Shown here in pieces: positions 53,247-61,748 of a DNA stretch of 64,000 nt. Each line of letters opens with the position of its first letter. Within the stretch, counting starts at the first letter, position 1. The notes under the pieces are model-generated. The model worked only from the letters and a program-made list of their open reading frames with translations. It was not told the origin of the DNA and did not search any database. This DNA is from Flavimaribacter sp039888615 (GTDB lineage Bacteria; Pseudomonadota; Alphaproteobacteria; Rhizobiales; Rhizobiaceae), in NCBI GenBank assembly GCA_039888615.1, contig JBDQQS010000010.1. One strand, 5' to 3'. The position numbers were made by a program, and so were the translations under genes.

Positions 53247-54240
53247 AGCCGGCCAGGCCTCTGCGGCCGACAGGACCTCATCGGTACGCATGACCCGACT
53301 CTTCGAACGCTATGCGCTGCTTCTGGTGTGGCTGCTTCTGATCATCGGTTTCAGTATCGCACTGCCCAATTCCTTTCCGCGCTGGGGAAACTTTTCCATA
53401 TTATTCGCCTCCTATGCGCCTGCGGCGCTGCTGGCGCTGGCCATCATCGTGCCTCTGACTGCTGGCGACTACGACCTCGCCGTAGGGGCGACGATGACGC
53501 TGTCGTCCTGCATCATCGGCGTGCTCAATGTCTGGTATGACGTTCCGATCGTCGCCAGTATCCTGCTTGCACTGGCTGCAGGCGTTGCGGTCGGCCTGTT
53601 CCACGCACTCTTCATCATCTATTTCCGAATACCCTCGCTGGTCGTCACGCTCGGCAGCACATCGTTGATGACCGGCATCGTCCAGTTGATCACCAATTCG
53701 TCCACGATCGGCGGAATCGACAACGCCCTGATCATGGCGGTTGTCGGTGGTCGCTTGTTCGGCGTTCCCTACGCCTTCTACTATGCGCTCGGCGCGGCGA
53801 TCGTCATGTGGTACGTCTTTGACTTCACGCCGCTCGGCCGGCGACTCTTGTTCGTCGGGCGTGGCCGGGAGGTGGCGCGCCTCAATGGCATCGCCGTGGA
53901 GCGCGTGCGGATTGGCGCCCTCGTAACATCCGGATTGGTGGCGTCGACGGCCGGCGTCGTCTATGCTGGTGTGCTGGGTTCGGCGGATCCCTATTCCGGC
54001 CTCAACTATCTTCTGCCTGCATTCGCCGCGGCCTTCCTCGGATCGACGACGATCATGCCGGGCAGATTCAATCCGTGGGGCGCAATCGTGGCCGTTTACT
54101 TTCTCGGAACCGGCATCACAGGGCTCACGATGATCGGTATTCCGCTCTGGGTGACGAATGTCTTCAATGGCGGCGCATTGATTCTCGCAGTTACGATCTC
54201 GCAGCTGACGCGTGGTCGTGAAGCCCCCGATATCGGATGA
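53239..54240 (+). CDS. Ribose-type ABC transporter permease (RbsC-like)
   Basis: 333-aa permease with about nine hydrophobic segments. Motifs: ALAIIVPLTAGDYDLAVGAT, PLGRRLLFVGRGREVARLNG, AFAAAFLGSTTIMPGRFNPW. Only one permease gene accompanies this importer, so the channel is presumably a homodimer. ATG at 53239 overlaps the ATPase stop. The next gene in the operon, 16 bp on, is a truncated dehydrogenase. Confidence 0.88.
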   Translation: MTKAGQASAADRTSSVRMTRLFERYALLLVWLLLIIGFSIALPNSFPRWGNFSILFASYAPAALLALAIIVPLTAGDYDLAVGATMTLSSCIIGVLNVWYDVPIVASILLALAAGVAVGLFHALFIIYFRIPSLVVTLGSTSLMTGIVQLITNSSTIGGIDNALIMAVVGGRLFGVPYAFYYALGAAIVMWYVFDFTPLGRRLLFVGRGREVARLNGIAVERVRIGALVTSGLVASTAGVVYAGVLGSADPYSGLNYLLPAFAAAFLGSTTIMPGRFNPWGAIVAVYFLGTGITGLTMIGIPLWVTNVFNGGALILAVTISQLTRGREAPDIG

Positions 54241-54256
54241 AGCACGGAGCTGACCG

Positions 54257-54373
54257 ATGACCGCAACCTATCTGAAGCGCGGCAAACCGGATGCGTTGCA
54301 ATCCGAGGACGACGTCAAAGTTCGCGCCACCGTGGAAAGCACGCTGTCCGACATCGAAAAGAGAGCCTGTTGA
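54257..54373 (+). pseudogene. 5' fragment of a histidinol-dehydrogenase-family gene cut by an ISL3 element
   Basis: ATG at 54257 opens a frame beginning MTATYLKRGKPDAL, with DDVKVRATVESTL and SDIEK, which resembles the N-terminus of HisD-like catabolic dehydrogenases (the group that includes sulfopropanediol dehydrogenase). After 38 residues it runs into the terminal repeat of the insertion sequence and stops. No remaining part is seen on the far side. It was presumably the last enzyme gene of the importer operon, oxidising an alcohol substrate to an acid. Confidence 0.55.
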
Positions 54374-55130
54374 TTTTCACCGAGGACTGACCCGTCATTT
54401 CCACCGAGAACCGGCTCTGACGCACTTTTGCTGACATGTGGCGATTAGGAAGCGCCAATCAAACGCGCTTGCAACAGATCGAGTTTTGCTCGCCCGTACA
54501 TTTGGCGTTTGATAAGCTTCAGGCGCGTGATTAGTCCCTCAGTTTGCCCAATTTCGGCTATGACCGGTTTGCCGAACAATCTGCCGAATTGAGGTTCCCT
54601 TTTTCGACAGCTCCCGGATCGCTTCATTCGTTTCCTGGCGGCGTAGATAACCTTCGTATTGCAACTTTTCTGCATACGTCAAAAGCTTGGGGTCAACGAC
54701 ATTGCTGCCGACCGCCGGCCTGATCTGGCGCATCGACCTGCCGACAGCATCGAGAAACGCCCGGCTGGAATTCTCCGTGAGATGCCAACGGTCGGCGACC
54801 TGCTCCGCATCAGGCAGGGCCTTCGCGATGGCCTCGCCGTAGCCGCCCGCCCCGGTCGCGAGCGACGATCGATATCGACTGATGTTGGGCCAGCCATGAT
54901 CGAGACGTATCCAGTGCACGATCCGGCAAGAGGGTGACAGGCCTCCTCCGTTCCAGGTCGCAAACGATTGTTCCGTAGGTCTCGCCGCGTCGAAAGGCAA
55001 AGCCGTCAGGCGCCAGGTTTGCGCGTGGAAATCGATGCTGCATAAGCTGATCCTCCGGTGATTCAGCAAAAAGCCTGCCTTCCAACAGCAGCAAAAGTGC
55101 GTCAGAGCCAATTCTCGGTGAAAATCAACA
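54368..55130 (-). mobile_element. Decayed, internally deleted ISL3-family insertion sequence
   Basis: About 763 bp bounded by inverted ends: TGTTGATTTTCACCGAG (54368-54384) and its reverse complement ending at 55130, followed inward on both sides by GGCTCTGACGCACTTTTGCTG. The left end carries a 25-bp internal duplication of the GACTGACCC...CCACCGAGA kind. Intact ISL3 elements are about 1.3-1.6 kb, so roughly half is missing. No clear target duplication. A second remnant of the same type is at 17704-17838. Confidence 0.75.
54445..55043 (-). pseudogene. ISL3-family transposase, frameshifted and missing its N-terminal region
   Basis: Transposase pieces occur in different frames on the minus strand: MQHRFPRANLAPDGF joined to RRGETYGTIVCDLERRRPV, then DAEQVADRWHLTENSSRAFL, and finally LITRLKLIKRQMYGRAKLDL near the C-terminus. 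The order is that of ISL3 transposases, but the zinc-finger region after the first 15 residues is deleted and at least two frame changes are needed. Not functional. Confidence 0.8.
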
Positions 55131-55400
55131 TGCGGGCACAAAGCTGACATTTCGCTGCAGAGAACAGCGGCTCTTGGACCCAAATAGAACCACGTAACTC
55201 GATAAACGATGACCTGTATGCTTACGGCGCTTCAAATCGAGCCTTACCCTTATGGACTGTGCAGCAAGCGGGAACAAAACAAGACACAACCGTGCCGAAT
55301 CTGTGCCACATTGTGCCGTAAGCTGGCGTTTGATCATGTTTCGTTCTGCAATTTGCTGCACGTTTGTGCAAGTTCCCGCCGATCAGCCTCAGCAAACTCA
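55131..55400. repeat. Right copy of the imperfect repeat that flanks the island
   Basis: Direct, diverged copy of 29372-29600. At this end about 50 bp of extra sequence separate it from the tRNA-Thr gene, while at the left end it abuts the tRNA fragment. No gene is supported in 55131-55449; small minus-strand frames here are products of the tRNA and its flank. Confidence 0.6.
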
Positions 55401-55449
55401 AGTGCTTATTTTCGTTGCTATTTATTTGAGAAAATTGCGGAAATCTGAC

Positions 55450-55524
<75 letters not shown>

Positions 55525-55650
55525 CAATACCCAGTCCGCGGGACGGAACGCCTATTGCCACAGAGTTTCCTGTTGCGCAAGGACCAATGCCGCGTTTAGG
55601 CCACGCAATTGTCCTTTGCCCTCGCTGGACAATTGCGGTATGTCGGCTGG

Positions 55651-55827
55651 ATGCACGAAGACAGGCAGGACAAGTCACCCAAATCCGCCGCAGACAAGCG
55701 CAAGGAGCGTCTCGCCGACGCCCTGCGCGCCAATCTGCAACGTCGCAAGCAGCAGGTGCGCGCGCGCCGCAAGGGCGCCATGGACGACACGGCCGGATTG
55801 CCCGCCTCAGAGGGCGAGAAGTCCTGA
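55651..55827 (+). CDS. Small highly charged protein upstream of murA
   Basis: 58-aa hydrophilic protein starting at the ATG at 55651 (MHEDRQDKSPKSAADK). Very rich in Lys/Arg (KERLADALRANLQRRKQQVRA) and probably helical. A small basic ORF in this place upstream of murA is something I remember from related genomes, but I know no function. It ends 61 bp before murA and may share its transcript. The frame continues up to 55609 without a better start. Confidence 0.65.
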   Translation: MHEDRQDKSPKSAADKRKERLADALRANLQRRKQQVRARRKGAMDDTAGLPASEGEKS

Positions 55828-55888
55828 AGGAGAGGCTGCTGCACACAAACAGGACGAGTAGAAAGGCGGGTTTGCGCCCGGAAAGCCG

Positions 55889-57178
55889 ATGGATCAGATC
55901 AGAATTGTAGGCGGTAACGGGCTGAACGGCGTCATACCGATTTCCGGAGCCAAGAACGCCGCCCTTCCGCTGATGATTTCGTCGCTTCTGACCGACGACA
56001 CGCTGACGCTGGAAAATGTGCCGCATCTCGCCGACGTGGAACGGCTCATCCGCATTCTCGGCAATCATGGTGTCGATTATTCCGTCAACGGACGCCGGGA
56101 AAGCCAGGGCGCCGGCTATTCCAGAACGATACATTTCACCGCGCGAAACATCGTCAACACGACGGCGCCCTATGATCTCGTGTCCAAGATGCGGGCGAGT
56201 TTCTGGGTAATCGGACCCCTCGTCGCCCGCATGGGCGAAGCGAAAGTGTCGCTGCCAGGCGGCTGCGCGATCGGCACACGACCGGTCGACCTGTTCATCG
56301 ACGGACTGAAGGCGCTCGGCGTCGACATCGACATCGACGGCGGCTATGTCAACGCCCGCGCGCCCAAGGGGATCCAGGGCGGCCACTACGAATTTCCGAA
56401 AGTTTCCGTCGGCGCCACCCATGTGCTGATGATGGCTGCGGCCCTGGCCAACGGAACCGTGGAAATCACCAACGCCGCGCGCGAACCCGAAGTCGTCAAC
56501 CTGGCAGAATGCCTGAACGCCATGGGCGCGCGTATATCCGGAGCCGGCACGTCGCACATCGTGATCGAGGGCGTTCAGTCTCTCTCCGGCGCGCGTCACA
56601 GAGTTCTGCCCGACCGGATAGAGACCGGCACCTACGCCATGGCCGTGGCAATGACCGGCGGCGACGTGACCCTGGAGGACACCAGCGCGAGCCTGCTTGA
56701 AACCGCGCTCGACAGCATGCGCGCGGCCGGCGTTGAAGTCACGCCGACCAATTCCGGCGTACGGATATCGCGCAATGGCGCACGCCTCGAAGCGGTGGAC
56801 GTGACAACCGACCCGTTTCCCGGCTTCCCGACCGACCTGCAGGCACAGTTCATGGCGATGATGACAAAGGCGAAGGGCACATCGAAAATCACCGAGACGA
56901 TCTTCGAGAACCGCTTCATGCACGTCCAGGAGCTGGCGCGACTGGGCGCCGACATCTCGTTGTCCGGCCAGACCGCCACCGTCAAGGGCGTCGGCGGGTT
57001 GAAAGGCGCACAGGTGATGGCGACGGATCTGCGCGCTTCCGTGTCGCTGGTGATCGCGGCCCTGGCCGCCGAAGGCGAAACCATCGTCAACCGGGTCTAT
57101 CATCTCGACAGGGGCTTCGAACGCCTCGAAGAGAAACTGACCCGATGCGGCGCCGAGGTCGAACGTCTGAGCGCCTGA
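55889..57178 (+). CDS. murA: UDP-N-acetylglucosamine 1-carboxyvinyltransferase
   Basis: 429-aa cytoplasmic enzyme that transfers enolpyruvate from PEP to UDP-GlcNAc, first committed step of peptidoglycan synthesis. Seen: ISGAKNAALPLM with the Lys-Asn pair of the active site, RASFWVIGPLVAR, the catalytic cysteine loop LPGGCAIGTRPVD (fosfomycin-sensitive form, Cys not Asp), and FPTDLQAQFMAM. ATG at 55889. Full length, chromosomal-core codon usage. First gene of the conserved block that runs to tRNA-Phe. Confidence 0.97.
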   Translation: MDQIRIVGGNGLNGVIPISGAKNAALPLMISSLLTDDTLTLENVPHLADVERLIRILGNHGVDYSVNGRRESQGAGYSRTIHFTARNIVNTTAPYDLVSKMRASFWVIGPLVARMGEAKVSLPGGCAIGTRPVDLFIDGLKALGVDIDIDGGYVNARAPKGIQGGHYEFPKVSVGATHVLMMAAALANGTVEITNAAREPEVVNLAECLNAMGARISGAGTSHIVIEGVQSLSGARHRVLPDRIETGTYAMAVAMTGGDVTLEDTSASLLETALDSMRAAGVEVTPTNSGVRISRNGARLEAVDVTTDPFPGFPTDLQAQFMAMMTKAKGTSKITETIFENRFMHVQELARLGADISLSGQTATVKGVGGLKGAQVMATDLRASVSLVIAALAAEGETIVNRVYHLDRGFERLEEKLTRCGAEVERLSA

Positions 57179-57265
57179 CTGCCTGAGACGGAATTGCGCG
57201 CGCGGCGACAAACCACTATCTAGGGCTTGTCCTGAAAACCTCCTCAAGCGGACCACCGACCGACC

Positions 57266-57712
57266 ATGCAGCTTCTCAAACTGATCGCACTCGACAAGGA
57301 AGATCTCTCTATCCTGTCGGCCCACATGCAGGACGCCGTCATTAAAGCCGCGGATTTGACGTGGCGGGCTTCCGCGCAGCGGTTCATTCTCGTCGCCAAC
57401 CGTTTTGTCTGGGAAGCGGCGGAAGGCCGAAGCGCCAAGCATTATGAACGCCGCCGCGCAGCGCTTCACTTCAACCGGGTGACAGGCGTGCGCTCGCGCG
57501 GTTTCGATCGCCGCGACGGCGACAAGGTGCTGTCGCTGCTGACCATAAACTTCGTCCCGGGCAATGACGCGCCCGCCGGCGTGGTGGAACTGATCTTCTC
57601 CGGCGAGATGGCCATCGAACTCGATGTCGAATGCGTTGAAGCGCAACTGAGCGATCTGGGCGCCGCCTGGGAAACTGGATTCAAGCCGAAACATCCGCTG
57701 GACGACGTGTAG
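57266..57712 (+). CDS. DUF2948 family protein
   Basis: 148-aa protein of unknown function found in alphaproteobacteria between murA and hisD. Seen: LKLIALDKEDLSILSAHMQD at the N-terminus, RFILVANRFVWE, ALHFNRVTGVRSRGFDRRDG and VVELIFSGEMAIELDVECVE. No membrane segment or signal. ATG at 57266, 87 bp after murA. Assignment rests on sequence feel and gene order. Confidence 0.88.
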   Translation: MQLLKLIALDKEDLSILSAHMQDAVIKAADLTWRASAQRFILVANRFVWEAAEGRSAKHYERRRAALHFNRVTGVRSRGFDRRDGDKVLSLLTINFVPGNDAPAGVVELIFSGEMAIELDVECVEAQLSDLGAAWETGFKPKHPLDDV

Positions 57713-57745
57713 CCGCACCTTACGGGACATGCAAGGAGACAGGCC

Positions 57746-59044
57746 GTGGTCATGCGCCTGAGACAACAGGATCCGGATTTCGACGCGCGCTTCTCGGCGC
57801 TTCTCGTCATGAAGCGGGAGGTGTCCGGAGACGTCAACGCCGCGGTCGCCGAAATCATAGACGCCGTGCGCAAGCGCGGCGACGAAGCCCTGGCCGAATA
57901 TTCGCTGCGCTTTGACCGGCTGGACCTCGCGACGACGGGTCTGGCCGTGACCGGCGCGGAAATCGACGCCGCGTTCGCCTCTATCGATCCGGAAACCCTT
58001 CAGGCTCTGGAACTCGCGCACGAACGCATCGCGCGCCACCACGCGCGACAGATGCCGGCCGACGATTTCTACGAGGACGCCCTCGGCGTGCAGCTCGGCT
58101 CGCGCTGGACGGCGATCGAAGCGGTGGGGCTCTATGTGCCCGGAGGCCTTGCAAGCTATCCGAGCTCGGTGCTGATGAACGCCGTTCCGGCTCGCGTCGC
58201 CGGTGTCGGGCGGATCGTCATGGCGGTGCCCTGCCCCGACGGAGCGCTCAACCCGCTGGTTCTGGCCGCGGCGCGCGTCGCCGGCGTCAGCGAAATCTAC
58301 CGCGTCGGCGGCGCGCAGGCGATTGCGGCGCTGGCCTACGGGACGGAGACGATCCGGCCGGTCGCCAAGATCATCGGCCCCGGCAACGCCTATGTGGCCG
58401 CGGCCAAGAAGCAGGTTTTCGGAACGGTCGGCATCGACATGATCGCCGGTCCCTCGGAAGTGCTGGTGCTCGCCGACCAGGACAACAATCCGGACTGGAT
58501 TGCGGCCGACCTGCTGGCCCAGGCCGAGCACGACACAGCCGCACAGGCAATCCTGATGACGGACAGCCCGAAACTGGGCGACGCCGTGGAGCGCGCCGTC
58601 GAAGCCCAGCTTTCCACCCTGCCGCGCGGCGAGGTGGCCCGCCAGAGCTGGCGCGACTACGGCGCGGTCATCGAAGTGGAAAATTTCGCCGACGCCATGC
58701 CGCTGGTCAACCGGCTGGCGGCCGAGCACCTGGAGCTTGCCGTCGCCGATCCGGATGCGCTGTTGCCCCTGATCCGCAACGCCGGCGCCATCTTCATCGG
58801 CGCGCATACGCCCGAAGTGATCGGCGATTATGTCGGCGGATCGAACCATGTGCTGCCAACGGCCCGTTCGGCGCGTTTTTCCTCCGGTCTTTCCGTGCTC
58901 GATTACGTCAAGCGAAGCTCGGTTCTGAGGCTTGACGCAGCCCAGTTGCGCGAACTCGGACCGGCTGCGATCAGACTTGCCCGCGCCGAAGGCCTTGACG
59001 CCCATGCCCGCTCTGTTGCAATTCGAATGAACCTGCCGGATTGA
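57746..59044 (+). CDS. hisD: Histidinol dehydrogenase
   Basis: 432-aa NAD-dependent zinc enzyme that oxidises L-histidinol to L-histidine in two steps. Seen: GLYVPGGLASYPSSVLMNA, RVGGAQAIAALAYGT, the family signature IDMIAGPSEVLVLAD, AQAEHDTAAQAILMT with zinc-ligand residues, EHLELAVADPDALL and GGSNHVLPTARSARFSSGL. Start GTG at 57746 with AAGGAGA upstream; ATG two codons later is possible. This is the biosynthetic copy, distinct from the truncated relative at 54257. Confidence 0.96.
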   Translation: MVMRLRQQDPDFDARFSALLVMKREVSGDVNAAVAEIIDAVRKRGDEALAEYSLRFDRLDLATTGLAVTGAEIDAAFASIDPETLQALELAHERIARHHARQMPADDFYEDALGVQLGSRWTAIEAVGLYVPGGLASYPSSVLMNAVPARVAGVGRIVMAVPCPDGALNPLVLAAARVAGVSEIYRVGGAQAIAALAYGTETIRPVAKIIGPGNAYVAAAKKQVFGTVGIDMIAGPSEVLVLADQDNNPDWIAADLLAQAEHDTAAQAILMTDSPKLGDAVERAVEAQLSTLPRGEVARQSWRDYGAVIEVENFADAMPLVNRLAAEHLELAVADPDALLPLIRNAGAIFIGAHTPEVIGDYVGGSNHVLPTARSARFSSGLSVLDYVKRSSVLRLDAAQLRELGPAAIRLARAEGLDAHARSVAIRMNLPD

Positions 59045-59095
59045 CCCTGTCAGTTCGGTGTTCGCGACCGGACCAGCAAGGAAAGACATGCCGCA

Positions 59096-59572
59096 ATGGC
59101 TGACAAGGCCAAATTCAGGCTCTCCGACGTCTCGCTCGATGAATCCATCGGGCGCGCGACGCCCGATATCGAGCACGAACGCGCGGTGGCGATCTTCGAT
59201 CTGATCGAGGAGAACAGTTTCGAGCCCGTGGGCCACGACGGCGGCCCCTACAAGCTGAAACTCTCTCTGGTCGATTCCAAGCTCGTCTTCACCATCACGC
59301 TCGAGGACGATACTCCGGTCGCCACGCATATTCTGTCGCTGACGCCGTTTCGCCGCATCGTGAAGGACTACTTCATGATCTGCGAAAGCTATTACGACGC
59401 CATCCGGTCGTCCACGCCAAGCCAGATCGAGGCGATCGACATGGGACGCCGGGGCATCCACAATGAAGGATCGCAGACGCTGAAGGAACGACTGGAAGGC
59501 AAGATCGCCATCGATTTCGACACCGCGCGCCGGCTCTTCACGCTGGTCTGCGTGCTTCACTGGCGCGGATAG
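59096..59572 (+). CDS. UPF0262 family protein
   Basis: 158-aa conserved alphaproteobacterial protein of unknown function. Recognised by RLSDVSLDESIGRATPDIEH, GGPYKLKLSLVDSKLVF, TPFRRIVKDYFMICESYYDA and MGRRGIHNEGSQTLKERLEG. ATG at 59096. Sits between hisD and the phosphatase gene as in other Rhizobiales. Confidence 0.93.
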   Translation: MADKAKFRLSDVSLDESIGRATPDIEHERAVAIFDLIEENSFEPVGHDGGPYKLKLSLVDSKLVFTITLEDDTPVATHILSLTPFRRIVKDYFMICESYYDAIRSSTPSQIEAIDMGRRGIHNEGSQTLKERLEGKIAIDFDTARRLFTLVCVLHWRG

Positions 59573-59579
59573 ACCGGCC

Positions 59580-60035
59580 GTGCCCACCTCCAGCAGGGAC
59601 CGGCCTGCGGCGCCGTCTTCGGTACTATTCATGTGCGGCATGAATGCGATCCGCTCGCCGATGGCCGAGGTACTGGCCCGGCGCTATCTTCCAGGAAGCA
59701 CCTATATCGCCTCCGCCGGCGTGCGCCCCGGCGAACGCGACCCGTTCGTCGACGCGGTGCTTGGCGAAGTGGGTCTCAATCTTGGCCAGCGCCGTCCGCA
59801 CACGCTGGATGACCTGGAAGACGACTATTTCGACCTCATCGTTACGCTGGCGCCGGAAGCCCACCACAGGGCGCTGGAACTCACGAGGTCGAGCGCGGTG
59901 GACGTGGTCTACTGGCCGACCGCCGATCCCACGACCGTGACCGGCAGCCGGGAGCAGATCCTGAACGCCTACCGGCAGGTTCGCGATCACATCGACGGAT
60001 TGCTCAGGGCCCGTTTCGGCAAACCGTCGGCCTGA
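59580..60035 (+). CDS. Low-molecular-weight protein-tyrosine-phosphatase-like / ArsC-family phosphatase
   Basis: 151-aa protein with the P-loop FMCGMNAIRSPMAE, i.e. C-x4-N/A-x-R-S, which is the active site of low-molecular-weight phosphatases (one residue pattern differs from the classic CxGNxCRSP). The C-terminal DP motif reads WPTADPTTVTGS in place of the usual DPxxxS. Start GTG at 59580, 7 bp after the UPF0262 stop. Real substrate unknown. Confidence 0.88.
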   Translation: MPTSSRDRPAAPSSVLFMCGMNAIRSPMAEVLARRYLPGSTYIASAGVRPGERDPFVDAVLGEVGLNLGQRRPHTLDDLEDDYFDLIVTLAPEAHHRALELTRSSAVDVVYWPTADPTTVTGSREQILNAYRQVRDHIDGLLRARFGKPSA

Positions 60036-60216
60036 CGAGGCGCCAGCCGACGGGCTTGCCGCCGCGCGCAGGAGCATGTCCGAAGGACGCCCGACGCGGC
60101 GGGAACGGCAAAGCCTGCAAATTCGGTTCACAAACCCGGAACGATTGTGTAGGTTCCGGCGCAACCTGGATCGGGTGACCCGCTCCACTTTTCTGCAACA
60201 GGATGACAAAGACTGC

Positions 60217-60435
60217 ATGGCCAAGGAAGAAGTCCTAGAATTTCCCGGCGTTGTTACGGAACTTTTGCCCAACGCAACCTTTCGCGTAAAGCTTGAAAAC
60301 GAACACGAAATCATCGCCCACACGGCAGGCCGCATGCGCAAGAACCGCATTCGCGTGCTCGCCGGCGACAAGGTTCTGGTGGAAATGACACCATACGATC
60401 TGACCAAGGGCCGTATCACCTACCGTTTCAAGTAG
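60217..60435 (+). CDS. infA: Translation initiation factor IF-1
   Basis: 72-aa OB-fold protein, full length. MAKEEVLEFPGVVTELLP, NATFRVKLENEHEIIAHTAG, RMRKNRIRVLAGDKVLVEM and C-terminal TKGRITYRFK are typical. ATG at 60217; the in-frame extension upstream to 60076 is not conserved in the family. A 181-bp gap upstream, containing no other gene, may hold its promoter. Confidence 0.97.
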   Translation: MAKEEVLEFPGVVTELLPNATFRVKLENEHEIIAHTAGRMRKNRIRVLAGDKVLVEMTPYDLTKGRITYRFK

Positions 60436-60463
60436 CAGCCCCCGAAAAGCGACGTTTCCGGAC

Positions 60464-61090
60464 ATGGCTCTCGATCCCAAACTCGTTCTGGCATCCGGCT
60501 CTCCACGCCGGGTCGCCCTGCTGCGCCAGGCGGGCCTTGAGCCTGACCGGCTGATGCCGATGGAGGTGGACGAAACGCCTAAGCGGACCGAGCATCCCCG
60601 CGCGCTCGCGCGCCGTCTGTCGCGCCGAAAGGCCGAGGCGGCCCAGAGCGCGCTCAGAGGCGATCCGAACTTCACCAACCGTTTTATCCTGGCCGCCGAC
60701 ACGGTGGTGGCCGTGGGACGACGGATCCTGCCGAAGGCGGAGCTTGTCAACGAGGCCTCGTCCGGTCTTCACCTGCTTTCCGGCCGCGCCCACCGCGTGT
60801 ATACCGGCCTGTGCATGATCACGCCGGATGACGAGGCGGTCCACAGGCTTGTGGAGACGCGCGTCCGGTTCAAGAGGCTGTCGCGCAAGGAGATCGAAAG
60901 CTATCTCGCTTCCGGAGAATGGCGCGGCAAGGCGGGCGGCTACGCCATCCAGGGACTGGCGGGCGCTTTCGTGGTCAAACTCGTCGGCTCCTACACGAAT
61001 GTGGTCGGCCTGCCGCTCTACGAGACCGTGAACATGCTTTCCGGCGCCGGATACGACGTGCATTTCCGCTGGCTCGAACACGAGAGTTAG
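60464..61090 (+). CDS. maf: Maf-like nucleotide pyrophosphatase
   Basis: 208-aa house-cleaning nucleotide pyrophosphatase. Seen: LVLASGSPRRVALLRQAGLE, EHPRALARRLSRRKAEA, FILAADTVVAVGRRILPK with the catalytic aspartate, LLSGRAHRVYTGL, GEWRGKAGGYAIQGLAGAFV and VGLPLYET. ATG at 60464, 28 bp after infA. The substrate subclass (dTTP/UTP or m7GTP) is not decided. Confidence 0.95.
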   Translation: MALDPKLVLASGSPRRVALLRQAGLEPDRLMPMEVDETPKRTEHPRALARRLSRRKAEAAQSALRGDPNFTNRFILAADTVVAVGRRILPKAELVNEASSGLHLLSGRAHRVYTGLCMITPDDEAVHRLVETRVRFKRLSRKEIESYLASGEWRGKAGGYAIQGLAGAFVVKLVGSYTNVVGLPLYETVNMLSGAGYDVHFRWLEHES

Positions 61091-61096
61091 ACCTTC

Positions 61097-61297
61097 ATGC
61101 CGGCAAGCCGCGACAATGTCGAACCGCTGCGCAAGACCGTGCCCTGCCCGGAATGCGGCCGCGATTCCAGCCGCGCCAACTATCCTTTCTGCTCGGATCG
61201 GTGCCGCAACGTCGACCTCAATCGCTGGCTAACCGGCTCCTACGCCATTCCGGTGACGGAGGAAGAGGAAAACCAGGAACCCGATGACAACGGCTAG
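61097..61297 (+). CDS. yacG: DNA gyrase inhibitor YacG (zinc-binding)
   Basis: 66-aa protein with four zinc cysteines: CPECGRD and FCSDRCRNVDLNRWL, the YacG signature, followed by an acidic tail. ATG at 61097, 6 bp after maf, so cotranscribed. Known to bind GyrB in E. coli. A short GGCT/AGCC hairpin followed by a run of eight T at about 61294-61318 may terminate this transcript. Confidence 0.93.
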   Translation: MPASRDNVEPLRKTVPCPECGRDSSRANYPFCSDRCRNVDLNRWLTGSYAIPVTEEEENQEPDDNG

Positions 61298-61354
61298 GAA
61301 AAGCCAAACTTTTTTTTCTTATTTATCCATTGTTTTCAATATCTTAATAGATTT

Positions 61355-61536
61355 TGGCTTTGTTTCGGGAATTTGCAAATTTCATGGCTTCTCCCGCGCC
61401 GCCGCAAACTGGCTTTGTTTCGGGAATCCGCCCTTCTTGACGTCTTCAGGGCGCGCTCGTTCCTGATAATTCGTCTGGCTTTGTTTCGGGAATCGGGATT
61501 TTGATGCTATCCGGCATTTGGCTTTGTTTCGGGAAT
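61355..61536 (+). repeat. Four direct copies of an 18-bp interspersed repeat
   Basis: TGGCTTTGTTTCGGGAAT occurs exactly at 61355-61372, 61410-61427, 61476-61493 and 61519-61536. Start-to-start spacing is 55, 66 and 43 bp, and the intervening DNA is not similar. Three of four copies continue with C after AAT. Lies in the 451-bp gap between yacG and the next ORF, where I see no other gene. Spacing is too irregular for CRISPR. Confidence 0.9.
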
Positions 61537-61748
61537 CCGCAGTATAACGCTGATGAGCGATGACCCGGCGCCATCATACGCAACGATGTTATCGTCCGGT
61601 TTGCGACGGATCTCGACAACCGTTTCATATAGCATATTTCCCGGCGTAATGCATCAATTTGTTTATGGTTTGTTCCAGCCTCCGGACACCGTAAACAAGG
61701 GTCGAATAGCAGCTTAGGACTTCAGGTCGGTCCGAACCGGTTGTCGGA

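Noticed and set aside
61355..61536. Repeat array as a CRISPR
   Set aside because: Repeat unit is only 18 bp, spacers are 25-48 bp and irregular, only four copies exist, and no cas gene is in the window.
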